From an uncultured Muribaculaceae bacterium (lineage in GTDB: Bacteria > Bacteroidota > Bacteroidia > Bacteroidales > Muribaculaceae): a stretch of 33,722 nt of DNA. Where the stretch lies: the NCBI GenBank assembly GCA_910584125.1, contig CAJTXU010000030.1, positions 1-33,722 on the forward strand. The letters run 5' to 3'. Below the pieces are notes generated by a model. That model was not told where the DNA came from. It made no database searches and saw only the letters and a list, made by a program, of their open reading frames with translations. The translations under genes and the position numbers were made by a program. This document shows, in pieces, positions 24,972-33,672 of this stretch (within the stretch, counting starts at the first letter, position 1; every line of letters begins with the position of its first letter).

Positions 24972-27305
24972 TCAGAACGGATAGCCGATGGCGAGATGGA
25001 ACGCGAAGGCGTCCTTGAACGCGATGTTGAAATAGCCACGCCGCCCCGTGTCGTATGGGGCGTGGAGTCCATAACCGAGATCGCCGCGTATCACCATCAT
25101 GCCTATGTCGACGCGCAGGCCGACACCCGTGCCGAGCGCGATGTCGCGCAGGAACGTCTTGCGTTCAAGCTTGCCGCCGGGACGCAGAGGGTCGTCCTTG
25201 AGCAGCCAGATGTTGCCCGCGTCAATGAACGCCGCGCCATGAAGGACGCTGATGATCGGGAACCGATACTCCGTGTTGAGCTCGAGCTTGAACGTACCCG
25301 TCTGGTCGAAATATCCGTTTTTCTCTGAATCCGGCGCACGGTAGCTGCCGGGGCCTATCGAGCGAACAGTGAAGGCACGGATGGAGTTGGCGCCGCCTAT
25401 ATAGAACTGTTCGGCGTACGGGACGGTGGTCGAATTGCCGTATGCATGCTCGGCGCCGATGAGCACGCGCGACACGAGCCACTGGTTGGACCCGCGCACA
25501 AGGCGCCGCGAATACACGAGCTGCGCCTGCCCTTTGACAAACTGCGAGAAGGGCGTGCCGAAAAGCTCCTTGCGCCCCTTGTCGCCGCACGCGCGCCATA
25601 ACGCCCAGAACACGTTACCGCCCTCCTTGACGGTCGCCGTGAAGTTGATTCCATTGATGCGCGAACGCTCGAACCAGCGGTCGTAGTTGTAGGTATAGCT
25701 CATCTCGGGGATGAACTGGCTCTCGAAACTGAGTGCCACAGCCGGATTCTCGGCCATGATGGAGTCGAACTCGTGGGTGGTGCGCATCAGTTTGGTATAC
25801 GTAAGCTTGAAGGGCGTGAACTCGTTGCTCACGTGCCGGTTGTGATTCCACTCGTACGAGATGCCCACGGCGGCCTCCGCCATGCGGAAGTAATGGGGCC
25901 GGTTGAGCAGGTTGCCGCTCAGCGTGATGGTGGTCCAGTTGAGATCGCGGTTGGTGCGCTTGACGAATCCGGGGGCGAGCAGCCGGGGGAATGCCAGAGA
26001 GCCCGAGAGGCCGAACTCATAACTGTTGAAAACGGTGCTGCGCTTCTTGCCTGTCTGCCACTCGTAGCTGCCCGACAGCTGGACGCTGAGGCGTTCGGCA
26101 CCTCCGAAGAGGTTGGTACTGGTCAGGCCGAGCACAAGGCCCGGGCCGAGATACGAGTTGGATTTTGACGTCACATTGGCCTCGATCGAGGCCTCGATGG
26201 GGCGCTCAAACTGACAGGTGATGAAGACATCAAGGGTCGGATTGTCAGGATTTGTATCTACAGGCACGGGCTGTATCTGGATGTTGCCGAAGATGCCGAG
26301 CCGCGAAAGGCGCGTCTGAGTGCGGTCCATGTCGCGCACCCGGAAGAGCCTTCCTTCACGGAATGTGATGCAGTTCTGAATCATGCTGGGCCGTAGTTTG
26401 GCGGGCCGATAGACCACAAGCTCCCCTTTGCTGGTCTGGAGCGTGTCGGGCGTGCCGGGACGTCGCTTGCTGCGACGCAGTATGGTGGTGTGTATCTCGC
26501 CTGTGCGGAAGCGCATCATCGCTATCTCGGGCACATCGTCGGCTATCGCGAGCTTGAGCGCAATCCGCTCGGGAGTGATGAGGCTGTCGGCCAGAAACTC
26601 TATGAACTCCGGACGGAAATAATAGTAGCCCCGGTTTCGCATGGCGTTGGTGATGCGCACGCGCTCGGCCGCGAGCGAGTCGACACAGAAGCGCTCGCCC
26701 TTGACGAGATATTTGCTCTTGCGTGCCACGGAGTCGATGAAATGGCGTATGCCCCGCGTCGAGTCGTTGAAATAGATAATCGAGTCGAGCAGATAGGGCG
26801 ATCCGCTGGTGATGTTGTAGTCGATGTTGGCTTTCTTGGGGTTCTTCAGCTGGTCGACCTGATAGCTGACCGACGAGTTGAAATATCCGTTGTTGTTGAG
26901 CACCGTCTTGAGCATCTTGACGCGTGTCTCGGGCCTGATATCGCTGACAAGCACTGGCTCTTCGGAGAACTTTCGGTAGAACCATCCCTTCAGACCGCGT
27001 GCCGAGTCGCTCATGTTGTTGTATACCCACAGCCCGAACGGGAAGGGCATGCGCTTGTAGGGAGAGATCCATGGCCATGGGTTGTTGGGCCTGACATTGA
27101 CCGACTTGGTGAGGTCTGACTTAACCCCGTCAGGCAATTTGACATCCGTGGGCGACTTTATGTCCATCCTGAAGCCGTTGTAGAGCATCTCGCCCTCGGG
27201 AATCTTCCTGGTCGTCGAGCACGCTCCGGCAACGAGGGCCAGTATCACTGCCACCGCCGCCATGGCCGTATGCCTCATCTTTCCTCTGTATCTTCTCATA
27301 GTCAT
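24972..27305 (-). CDS. tamL: TamL: BamA/TamA (Omp85) family outer-membrane lipoprotein
   Basis: This 777-residue protein has a lipoprotein-type signal ending LVAGAC29. Residues about 30-300 form POTRA-like alpha/beta repeats (GYYYFRPEF and similar), followed by the 16-strand Omp85 barrel. The barrel has the conserved lid-loop area GGANSIRAFTVRSIGPG and a terminal strand AFHLAIGYPF ending in Phe. A lipidated TamA homologue is characteristic of Bacteroidota and is called TamL. With TamB it forms the translocation and assembly module, which helps insert outer-membrane proteins or transport lipids between membranes. Its ATG overlaps the tamB stop by 4 nt (ATGA). The upstream Met at 27305 is chosen for that overlap; Met10 would also give a lipoprotein signal. 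Confidence 0.9.
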   Translation of the reverse strand: MTMRRYRGKMRHTAMAAVAVILALVAGACSTTRKIPEGEMLYNGFRMDIKSPTDVKLPDGVKSDLTKSVNVRPNNPWPWISPYKRMPFPFGLWVYNNMSDSARGLKGWFYRKFSEEPVLVSDIRPETRVKMLKTVLNNNGYFNSSVSYQVDQLKNPKKANIDYNITSGSPYLLDSIIYFNDSTRGIRHFIDSVARKSKYLVKGERFCVDSLAAERVRITNAMRNRGYYYFRPEFIEFLADSLITPERIALKLAIADDVPEIAMMRFRTGEIHTTILRRSKRRPGTPDTLQTSKGELVVYRPAKLRPSMIQNCITFREGRLFRVRDMDRTQTRLSRLGIFGNIQIQPVPVDTNPDNPTLDVFITCQFERPIEASIEANVTSKSNSYLGPGLVLGLTSTNLFGGAERLSVQLSGSYEWQTGKKRSTVFNSYEFGLSGSLAFPRLLAPGFVKRTNRDLNWTTITLSGNLLNRPHYFRMAEAAVGISYEWNHNRHVSNEFTPFKLTYTKLMRTTHEFDSIMAENPAVALSFESQFIPEMSYTYNYDRWFERSRINGINFTATVKEGGNVFWALWRACGDKGRKELFGTPFSQFVKGQAQLVYSRRLVRGSNQWLVSRVLIGAEHAYGNSTTVPYAEQFYIGGANSIRAFTVRSIGPGSYRAPDSEKNGYFDQTGTFKLELNTEYRFPIISVLHGAAFIDAGNIWLLKDDPLRPGGKLERKTFLRDIALGTGVGLRVDIGMMVIRGDLGYGLHAPYDTGRRGYFNIAFKDAFAFHLAIGYPF

Positions 27306-30300
27306 TTCTCTTTTACGGGGAGGGAGGTCGTGTCTTTGACCGCCACGGCCGCACTGTCGGGCCGTGTCTCGGGGGCCGGCTCGCGGTCTTTGTTCTTCCT
27401 GCGGTGGCGCATGAACCTGAAGAGGCTTCTCAGAGTCTCGAGACGTCGCTTGAGCACGAAGCCGACGCCCATCTCGGTGATCTCGCCCTCGAGGATGCTC
27501 TCGAATCCGGTGTGACGGAACAGCTGCACCGACATGTTGGTGGTCTGGGTCTGCTTGAGTATGTATTCGAACGAGACGTCGCTCACAAGGTTCTCGGCGA
27601 TGTCGTCGTCGGCCGCGTCGGTCGAGTAGTTTCCGCCTACGTTGATTTTGAAGCGGTTGTTGAACAGCGACTTCGACACCTGATAGCTGTAGAAGGTCTC
27701 AGTGCTGGTCGAGCCGTTGACGGTGCGGTCATACTGATTGACACCGAACGACAGGTCGACGCCGCGGATGTTCTTGGCGGCCCATGAGTTGAGCTGCGAC
27801 TCCAGGAAGGAGTATAGCATGTTGCCGGTGGCCGCGCTCGCCTTGGTGCCCATGCCGTCATATCGGTTGTAGAGCAGGAGGTTCATGGCCTGCGTCTGTC
27901 GCTGGTCGGCGCTCATCGACTGAAGCTCGTTCTCAATGGCTATGTCGTCGTCGGTGTCGAGGTCGAAGGCCACCTTGAGGTTGTCGAGCGCATTGGTGGC
28001 TTTCAACGTGACCAGAAAGTTGACCAGGCGCGAGTTGGATCCGCTGGTGACGTTGGCCTTGATGTTGTCGGTGGCCGTGACGTTGAGCACCGGATTCATG
28101 ACGGGGCCGTTCCAGCTCACGGTGCTTGTGGGATTGAAAGTGAACATCTTCTCGCCCATCACCGGCACCGCATAACGCACGAAGCCGTCACCCAGCGTCA
28201 GCGTGCCGTTCAGCGTCATGTCGCCCATATAGTTCTGGAAGTAGTTGAGGCTGGCTGTCGGCGTGAGCGTGACCTTGTCGGTGCCGTTGGTCGAGAGCAT
28301 CACCTGCAGCTTCGTGCCGGGGCGGATGTTGAGATGCGCGCGGACGCGCATGTTGAGCGGTGACTCCACTATCGAGTCTGCCTTCTCGACCTGGATGGAG
28401 TCGTTGAAGTTGACGAACTTGACAATCTCCTCGTCTGACTTGGCCGAGAGTTCCGCCGGGTCCATGTTGAGCCGGTAGGTGGCGTCGGTGGTGCCCAGAA
28501 GGTCCACGTTGCCGTTGACGTCGAGCAGCCTCATCGGCCCCTTGACGGTGGCGTCCAGCGTGACGAACACCTTGCCGTAGAGGTCGGCCCGCGACCTCTG
28601 GTCGGACTTGACGAGCTGGAAGTTGTTGGCGTTGGCCGTCAGGTCGAACTTCATGTCGGAGAAATTGGTGGCGTCGACCGTGCCCGCGAGGACGATAGGA
28701 TTCTCGTTGGCGCCGAATACCTTGAAGTTCTCGATGTCCACGACGTTGTCGCGCACCGACAGGGTATCCTCGCCGAACTTCAGATATGCTCCGGCCATGG
28801 GGATGTGGGCCGTGACGGAGTCGAACGCGATGCCGCCGTTGAGCCGCGGTGCGGCGAACGAGCCCTGCATCGTCATGTCGCCGTTCAGATAGCCGTTGAT
28901 CACCATGGCGTTGTCGAGGAAAGGATTGGCTATCTTGAGCGGGAACCGCGTCAGCGACACGCCTATGGAGTCTGACTTCATCGATTCGCCGTCGGGCAGG
29001 AGACGCGCATATGCCGACACGGCCGGATCGCCGTTTATCTTCAGCGAGGCCATGACGTCAGTGGAGGCGTCGAGACCGTATCCGGCGTCGAGGTCGAGGT
29101 CAAAGTCTCCCACGCGGGTCTTCTCGTAGACGAAGTTGCGGAAGCCGACGTTGCCCTTGCCGGTGAACCTCCGGTTGTCATACTGCACATGGAGGTCGGT
29201 GTACAGATCGCCCTTTATCTGCGGGGCGAGGGCCCACATGCGCAGGAAGTCCTGTACGTGCAGGTTGTCGATGCCGACATACAGTTCCTCCTTGCCTTCG
29301 CCGGCCGGCTGAGTCCTGGCGGTGATGCTGCTCTCGGCGCTCGACGCCATGAGGTTGGCTCCGATATGCTTGTTGTTGAGGTTGAAGTCTATGAAGTTGT
29401 CGAGGTTGAACGTCCATGGCAGATAGGCGATGGTGGACTTGAGAGGCGTGATGTGAGCCGTCACCACCGAATCCTGCACCGCGGCCGTAAGACCGATGCG
29501 GTAACCCTGCTCGCCGCTGATGTTCCATTGGTTGAGGAACGCGCTCGCGCGGTTCTCGCCGACATAGCCGGTGAGGTTGACGCGGGCGAACTCGTCTAGC
29601 GTGCCGCGTCGGTTGCCCAGATGCCCGCGGTAGTCTATCAGATTGCCGCGCTGGCTGAGCAGCAGCGTCACCGTGTCGAGGCTGATCGAGGGTGAGCTGA
29701 AATTGAGGGCACCTATGTCGCCGCGAAGCAACGAGTCTTTGGCTATGGTGGCGTAGACGGTGTCAATCTGCATTCCCGACGGGCTGAGGAACTGGTCGAT
29801 CAGCCCGCGTCCCGAGGCGTTGACGTTGAGTGTGAACGGCGGCAGGGCCTCATTGATCGAGTCGATGGCCAGGCTCTTGGCCTCCATCTGCCTCGACACC
29901 ATGCCGGCGACACCGGTGAATGACTTCACGAGTCTCTCAAGCCCCGTCGGGCTGTTGAAATCGAGGCTCGTCAGCTGGGAGTTGACGCTGGCCATAGTGC
30001 GGATGGAGTCGGCGGCGAGCCTTACCTGCACTCCGTCGGGGAGATGGATATAGTTGCCCGGGAGGTTCCATTCGAGGGCGGCCACATCGGCGTCAATGTC
30101 ATACACCCACTTTCCTGGCCGCGCGTTTCCCTTCACATAGAGCTGGCCGGAGCCGGAGCATATGCTGTCCGAAAGGCCTATACCCTGCAGGTCGACATCG
30201 CGCAGATTGGCGGCTATGTCGAATGTATAGTCGTCGGCATGTATGGTTCCGGTGCCGTTGAGGTCGAAGTCGAGGCCGGGATTGGCCGACGACGCTGCCA

Positions 30301-32188
30301 GCTCGAGGTCGCCGGCGTTCGAGAGGTTGCCTCTGATGCGTATGTCGCGGAGTTCGCGGCGGTTGTACTCCACGCTCGTGATGTTGACAATTGCGTCGGT
30401 CACGGCTGTGCCGCTGAGAGGATTGAATCCCCTGCCCTTGGCGTCGATATGGGCCGTGACCCTACCGACACCCGACGTCGGGGCGAATCGGCCGACATCG
30501 AGTCCGGTGGTAGTGACGTCGGCCGAATACGTCTCGGGGGTCAGGGCCACATGGCCTTTCGCGGCCAGGTCGCCGGCATCGCTGCGCAGAGCGAAATCGG
30601 CGCCGTAGCTGAGTCCGTCGGCATCGGCCGTCCCGGCTATGGTGAACGCCGGCACCTTGATATCGGAAATGCCGATGAACCTATCGGCCACCGACGGGTC
30701 GCTCAATGTGCCGTCGAACTTCAGATGAGCCTTCATCTTCTTGTAGTCAAGAGGATTGCGGGCGTTGCCGGTGGCCTTGATGCTCACTACCCCAGGCATC
30801 ATGGCGTCGAGCGTGCGCACAGTCAGGTCTGACAGCGACCCGAGGGCGTCGAGCTTGAAGTCGAGCGGTCTGCGGGCGGGGAAGGCCGAGGTCATAGACT
30901 TGAGCGAGGGCATGAACGCCTCGACGTCCGGGATGCCGATGCGGCCCTCGGCGTTGACGGTCATGTCGGCGTTGGGCTGAAGGGCCATCAGTGCGAACGG
31001 CACGTCGGCCGAGGCCTTGAGTGTGGAGAAAAGCGTGCTTACGGCCACCTTGTCGAGCTTGAGACCGACGGAGTCTATGGCCACCGTGCCCTGACCCGAA
31101 GTGACCTGAAGGCCGCAGCGCTCGCGGGCCTGGAGGCGTGTGAGCGGCAGACGCACGGTCGAAGCCTCGTTATAGAAATCCTTGAGTCCGATTTTGACAC
31201 CGTCAAACTGCAGGTATCCGGCGTCGAACCCGGGCAGGGGCCTGGCGCCCTTGACGGCATAGAGGGCCTTCATGCCCTCCACGGCGATGCTGTCTCCCTT
31301 GATGCGCATCGGAGGTCCGGTCGACGGCTGTGACGGCGGCGCGGGGTGTGTCTTCAGATATTCGGCTGTCGGGGTGAGATAAGTCAGTTCGCCGTCGGCC
31401 AGCGACGCGAGGCTCCATTGCACGAGATTCTCGCGCAGGTCTACGACGGCCCTCTTGATTCGCACGTCCTTGACGGCGGCGTTGAGCGTGTCGATGGTCG
31501 GAAGCATCGACATTCCGAAGGCGAAGTTCTCGAGCTGAAGGTCGTTTGCCCTAATCAGGAAGGGCGTCGAGGCCTTCGACGTGTCGGGGGGCGTGGGTTT
31601 CTGCTTCCACACGTCCATATAGAGCGAGAGGCGTCCGTCGCGCAGGCGGGCGCGGTTAAGCGTGATTTCCGACGCGGAAATATTGGCCGAACTTTGGTCG
31701 TCGACCTCGAGCATCCCGGCGTTGACCGTCACGATCATCGACGAGTCGGGAGCCATCATCCTGTAGTATCCGTCGTTGAGCTGCAGCCGGTTGAGCTTCA
31801 CGTCGAGATTCAGTAGCGGGAGCAGCCTGACATCGGCCACGAGTTCGCGGGCGCGGACCATGGTGTCGCCCGAAGCCTCGAGCACGTATACATCGGCAAG
31901 ACTGACATCGAGCGGGAATTTAAGGCGGAATCTCCCGATTCCGATTTTCATCCCCGTGGAATTATAGACGGCATCGGTCGCAACCCTGACGGCAAGATCC
32001 TGTACCGGAGGCAAATAGAGCAGCACCGGTATCAGAAGGATAAAAACGAGCACTCCGAGCAGCGTCTTGAGCGTGCGTCTGAGCCATGTCGGTTTTATCA
32101 GGTGTCTCTTGGTCTTCACCAGCGCCTTTGGGTCCTTCGCGGCGTCGGAAGATTCCGGTGTCTTGCCATTGTCTTTTTCGTCTGCCAT
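27302..32188 (-). CDS. tamB: Translocation and assembly module protein TamB (AsmA/VPS13-like bridge)
   Basis: This 1628-residue protein has one N-terminal transmembrane helix (about residues 38-60, LKTLLGVLVFILLIPVLLYL). A long series of beta-taco repeats follows, and the C-terminal TamB (DUF490) domain lies in roughly the last 400 residues (LNYFQNYMGDMTLNGTLTLG, DLSFGVNQYDRTVNGSTST, then NNRFKINVGGNYS). Such proteins span the periplasm and are thought to carry phospholipids to the outer membrane as well as to assist TamA/TamL. The gene is in one frame with no interruption. It is first in the operon with tamL and the Lys-rich protein, and has a good promoter. Confidence 0.95.
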   Translation of the reverse strand: MADEKDNGKTPESSDAAKDPKALVKTKRHLIKPTWLRRTLKTLLGVLVFILLIPVLLYLPPVQDLAVRVATDAVYNSTGMKIGIGRFRLKFPLDVSLADVYVLEASGDTMVRARELVADVRLLPLLNLDVKLNRLQLNDGYYRMMAPDSSMIVTVNAGMLEVDDQSSANISASEITLNRARLRDGRLSLYMDVWKQKPTPPDTSKASTPFLIRANDLQLENFAFGMSMLPTIDTLNAAVKDVRIKRAVVDLRENLVQWSLASLADGELTYLTPTAEYLKTHPAPPSQPSTGPPMRIKGDSIAVEGMKALYAVKGARPLPGFDAGYLQFDGVKIGLKDFYNEASTVRLPLTRLQARERCGLQVTSGQGTVAIDSVGLKLDKVAVSTLFSTLKASADVPFALMALQPNADMTVNAEGRIGIPDVEAFMPSLKSMTSAFPARRPLDFKLDALGSLSDLTVRTLDAMMPGVVSIKATGNARNPLDYKKMKAHLKFDGTLSDPSVADRFIGISDIKVPAFTIAGTADADGLSYGADFALRSDAGDLAAKGHVALTPETYSADVTTTGLDVGRFAPTSGVGRVTAHIDAKGRGFNPLSGTAVTDAIVNITSVEYNRRELRDIRIRGNLSNAGDLELAASSANPGLDFDLNGTGTIHADDYTFDIAANLRDVDLQGIGLSDSICSGSGQLYVKGNARPGKWVYDIDADVAALEWNLPGNYIHLPDGVQVRLAADSIRTMASVNSQLTSLDFNSPTGLERLVKSFTGVAGMVSRQMEAKSLAIDSINEALPPFTLNVNASGRGLIDQFLSPSGMQIDTVYATIAKDSLLRGDIGALNFSSPSISLDTVTLLLSQRGNLIDYRGHLGNRRGTLDEFARVNLTGYVGENRASAFLNQWNISGEQGYRIGLTAAVQDSVVTAHITPLKSTIAYLPWTFNLDNFIDFNLNNKHIGANLMASSAESSITARTQPAGEGKEELYVGIDNLHVQDFLRMWALAPQIKGDLYTDLHVQYDNRRFTGKGNVGFRNFVYEKTRVGDFDLDLDAGYGLDASTDVMASLKINGDPAVSAYARLLPDGESMKSDSIGVSLTRFPLKIANPFLDNAMVINGYLNGDMTMQGSFAAPRLNGGIAFDSVTAHIPMAGAYLKFGEDTLSVRDNVVDIENFKVFGANENPIVLAGTVDATNFSDMKFDLTANANNFQLVKSDQRSRADLYGKVFVTLDATVKGPMRLLDVNGNVDLLGTTDATYRLNMDPAELSAKSDEEIVKFVNFNDSIQVEKADSIVESPLNMRVRAHLNIRPGTKLQVMLSTNGTDKVTLTPTASLNYFQNYMGDMTLNGTLTLGDGFVRYAVPVMGEKMFTFNPTSTVSWNGPVMNPVLNVTATDNIKANVTSGSNSRLVNFLVTLKATNALDNLKVAFDLDTDDDIAIENELQSMSADQRQTQAMNLLLYNRYDGMGTKASAATGNMLYSFLESQLNSWAAKNIRGVDLSFGVNQYDRTVNGSTSTETFYSYQVSKSLFNNRFKINVGGNYSTDAADDDIAENLVSDVSFEYILKQTQTTNMSVQLFRHTGFESILEGEITEMGVGFVLKRRLETLRSLFRFMRHRRKNKDREPAPETRPDSAAVAVKDTTSLPVKEK

Positions 32189-32210
32189 GTAGTCAGTCGT
32201 TTTGGAAACA

Positions 32211-32242
32211 CAAATTTAATGATTTTTACAAAATTAAACAAG
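32211..32242 (-). promoter_or_regulatory. Promoter of the tamB operon
   Basis: On the minus strand, CTTG (32239-32242), 20 nt, then TAAATTTG (32211-32218). The -7 box is perfect and the -33 box has one mismatch. The leader is about 20 nt. Confidence 0.65.
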
Positions 32243-32271
32243 CTCCCGCCTATAATGTTGGATACATTTGC

Positions 32272-32314
32272 AAAAAAAACGAAAGAAGACAGCTCCCGCA
32301 TGGGCTCTGCCTTC
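32272..32314 (-). terminator. Intrinsic terminator of rplU-rpmA
   Basis: On the minus strand a 30-nt hairpin (32285-32314) of GAAG/CTTC, CAG/CTG and CCC/GGG segments is separated by a wobble and a tandem AG/AG internal loop. TTTCG and an eight-T run follow. Confidence 0.7.
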
Positions 32315-32347
32315 CATTCAATCTTCTAAAAATTAAAATATGTCTTT

Positions 32348-32611
32348 TCAGTTGGCCTGGTGGGGCTGCACGTTGATGAACTTGCGGCCTTCCTTGCCTG
32401 TAGTGAATACCACTGTGCCGTCGATGAGGGCGAAGAGGGTGTGGTCCTTACCCATTCCGACGTTGAGACCCGGGTGATGCACCGTGCCACGCTGGCGCTT
32501 CAGGATGTTGCCTGCCTTGCAGTTCGCGCCACCAAATATTTTAACACCGAGTCGTTTGCTTTCTGATTCGCGGCCGTTCTTCGAACTACCGACACCTTTT
32601 TTATGTGCCAT
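32348..32611 (-). CDS. rpmA: 50S ribosomal protein L27
   Basis: This 87-residue protein begins MAHKKGVGSSKNGRESESKR, followed by LGVKIFGG and GNILKRQRGTVHHPGLNVGM, the L27 signature. Its N-terminus reaches the peptidyl-transferase centre. There is no cleavable N-terminal extension of the kind found in Firmicutes. It follows rplU by 13 nt, the nearly universal rplU-rpmA pair. Confidence 0.97.
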   Translation of the reverse strand: MAHKKGVGSSKNGRESESKRLGVKIFGGANCKAGNILKRQRGTVHHPGLNVGMGKDHTLFALIDGTVVFTTGKEGRKFINVQPHQAN

Positions 32612-32624
32612 CTTATATTTTGGT

Positions 32625-32948
32625 TTAAGCGGTTACAATTTTCTTGATCATTACCTTTGTGAACTGCTGGCGATGGCCGTTGAGACGACGGTAACCTTTG
32701 CGGCGCTTCTTCTTGAAGACGAGCACCTTGTCGCCCTTCACGAGGGGGAGGAGCACTTCACATTCTACTTTCGCGCCTTCCACGGCAGGCGCACCGACCT
32801 TAACGTCGCCGTCGGCGTCCAGAAGAAGTACTTTGTCGAAGCTTACGGCATCGCCTTCCTTCACGTCGTCGCCGAGATGGTGGACATACAGGAACTTGCC
32901 CTCTTCGGCCTTGAACTGCTGTCCTTTGATTTCTACGATTGCGTACAT
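32625..32948 (-). CDS. rplU: 50S ribosomal protein L21
   Basis: From ATG 32948 the protein has 107 residues and begins MYAIVEIKGQQFKAEEGK, the canonical L21 N-terminus. KVLVFKKKRRKGYRRLNGHR then QQFTKV is the rRNA-binding C-terminal part. The frame is open further upstream to 33083, but that extension runs into the promoter (33033-33064), so it cannot be translated. It is the first gene of rplU-rpmA. Confidence 0.97.
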   Translation of the reverse strand: MYAIVEIKGQQFKAEEGKFLYVHHLGDDVKEGDAVSFDKVLLLDADGDVKVGAPAVEGAKVECEVLLPLVKGDKVLVFKKKRRKGYRRLNGHRQQFTKVMIKKIVTA

Positions 32949-33032
32949 TTTTTGTATCTTATGTTTTAATCGGACCGTAAGGCGGCCCCGGTTCCGGAGC
33001 GCTTGACCTGCCTTGCGGCATAATTGCGGATG

Positions 33033-33064
33033 CAAAATTAGCGTAAAATTTTGTAATCTCCAAA
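33033..33064 (-). promoter_or_regulatory. Consensus promoter of rplU-rpmA
   Basis: On the minus strand, TTTG (33061-33064), 20 nt, then TAATTTTG (33033-33040). This is an exact match. It overlaps the rightward rpsO promoter between 33050 and 33064. Confidence 0.88.
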
Positions 33065-33080
33065 TAATTGTGTAATTTTG
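33050..33080 (+). promoter_or_regulatory. Consensus promoter of rpsO
   Basis: TTTG (33050-33053), 19 nt, then TAATTTTG (33073-33080). This is an exact match, with a leader of about 110 nt before rpsO. The leader contains a GC-rich segment (33108-33165) that could hold the S15 autoregulatory structure. Confidence 0.88.
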
Positions 33081-33198
33081 CATCGCTTTTCACGGAAAAG
33101 TGCCCGCTGCCCGAGAGAGGCGCGGTGCCCGACGACGTCGCGGCTTCGCGGCTTTTCCACGAAAGGTCTTAATTTTAACCCTTAAATTTTCTCTCAAA

Positions 33199-33474
33199 AT
33201 GCATCTTTCAACAGAAGAAAAGAAGAAAATCTTCGAGACTTACGGCACAGGCGCCGGCGACACCGGCAGCCCCGAGAGCCAGATCGCACTGTTCTCCATC
33301 CGAATCAAGCACCTCACTGAGCACCTGAAGGAGAACCACAAGGACTTCACCACAGCCCGCGCGCTGAAGGCCCTCGTAGGTAAGCGCCGCAGCCTTCTCG
33401 ACTACCTGATCCGCAAGGACATCAACCGCTATCGCGCGATTATCGCCAAGAAGGAGCTCGGAATCCGCAAGTGA
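33199..33474 (+). CDS. rpsO: 30S ribosomal protein S15
   Basis: From ATG 33199 the protein has 91 residues and begins MHLSTEEKKKIFETYG. It carries the S15 signature GSPESQIALFSIRIKHLTEH, then KDFTTARALKALVGKRRSLL and DYLIRKDINRY, which bind the 16S rRNA central-domain junction. The open frame extends to 33100, but those 33 residues are GC-rich leader and match no S15. A strong terminator follows 25 nt downstream, so the gene is monocistronic. S15 is often autoregulated through its leader. Confidence 0.97.
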   Translation: MHLSTEEKKKIFETYGTGAGDTGSPESQIALFSIRIKHLTEHLKENHKDFTTARALKALVGKRRSLLDYLIRKDINRYRAIIAKKELGIRK

Positions 33475-33499
33475 TCCCGCCAGAAGAGATTCAACCCAC

Positions 33500-33526
33500 A
33501 AGCCGCCCCCTCCGGGCGGCTTTTTT
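33500..33526 (+). terminator. Intrinsic terminator of rpsO
   Basis: AAGCCGCCC (33500-33508) pairs with GGGCGGCTT (33514-33522), followed by TTTT. Confidence 0.9.
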
Positions 33527-33540
33527 CTTATCCGGAGCCG

Positions 33541-33626
33541 AAAGGCTTTGCCCGCCCCCATGCGCCGAGGCGAAGCCGAGCCGCTTAAGGGCTTTCCCGC
33601 CCACTGTGCCGAGGCGAAGCCGGGCC
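33541..33626. repeat. Two imperfect tandem copies of a 40-42 nt palindromic unit
   Basis: Copy 1 is 33541-33582 and copy 2 is 33587-33626. Each contains GGCTTT at the left and GGCGAAGCC at the right, so each can fold as a hairpin. The copies share the block GCCGAGGCGAAGCCG exactly. This is a REP-like intergenic repeat. Confidence 0.6.
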
Positions 33627-33631
33627 AAGAT

Positions 33632-33667
33632 AAAAACAAAAATCCCATCGAATCTCTTCGACGGGAT
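33632..33667 (-). terminator. Intrinsic terminator of the tRNA-Asn gene
   Basis: On the minus strand ATCCCGTCGAA (33657-33667) pairs with TTCGATGGGAT (33642-33652) over a GAGA loop, and TTTTTGTTTTT follows (33632-33641). It begins 5 nt after the tRNA. Confidence 0.8.
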
Positions 33668-33672
33668 CTTCG

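Noticed and set aside
32949..33083. N-terminal extension of the L21 frame
   Set aside because: It covers the rplU promoter, and the canonical L21 N-terminus MYAIVEIKG begins at 32948.
33100..33198. N-terminal extension of the S15 frame
   Set aside because: The 33 extra residues are GC-rich leader sequence between promoter and gene; S15 proteins start at the equivalent of Met 33199.
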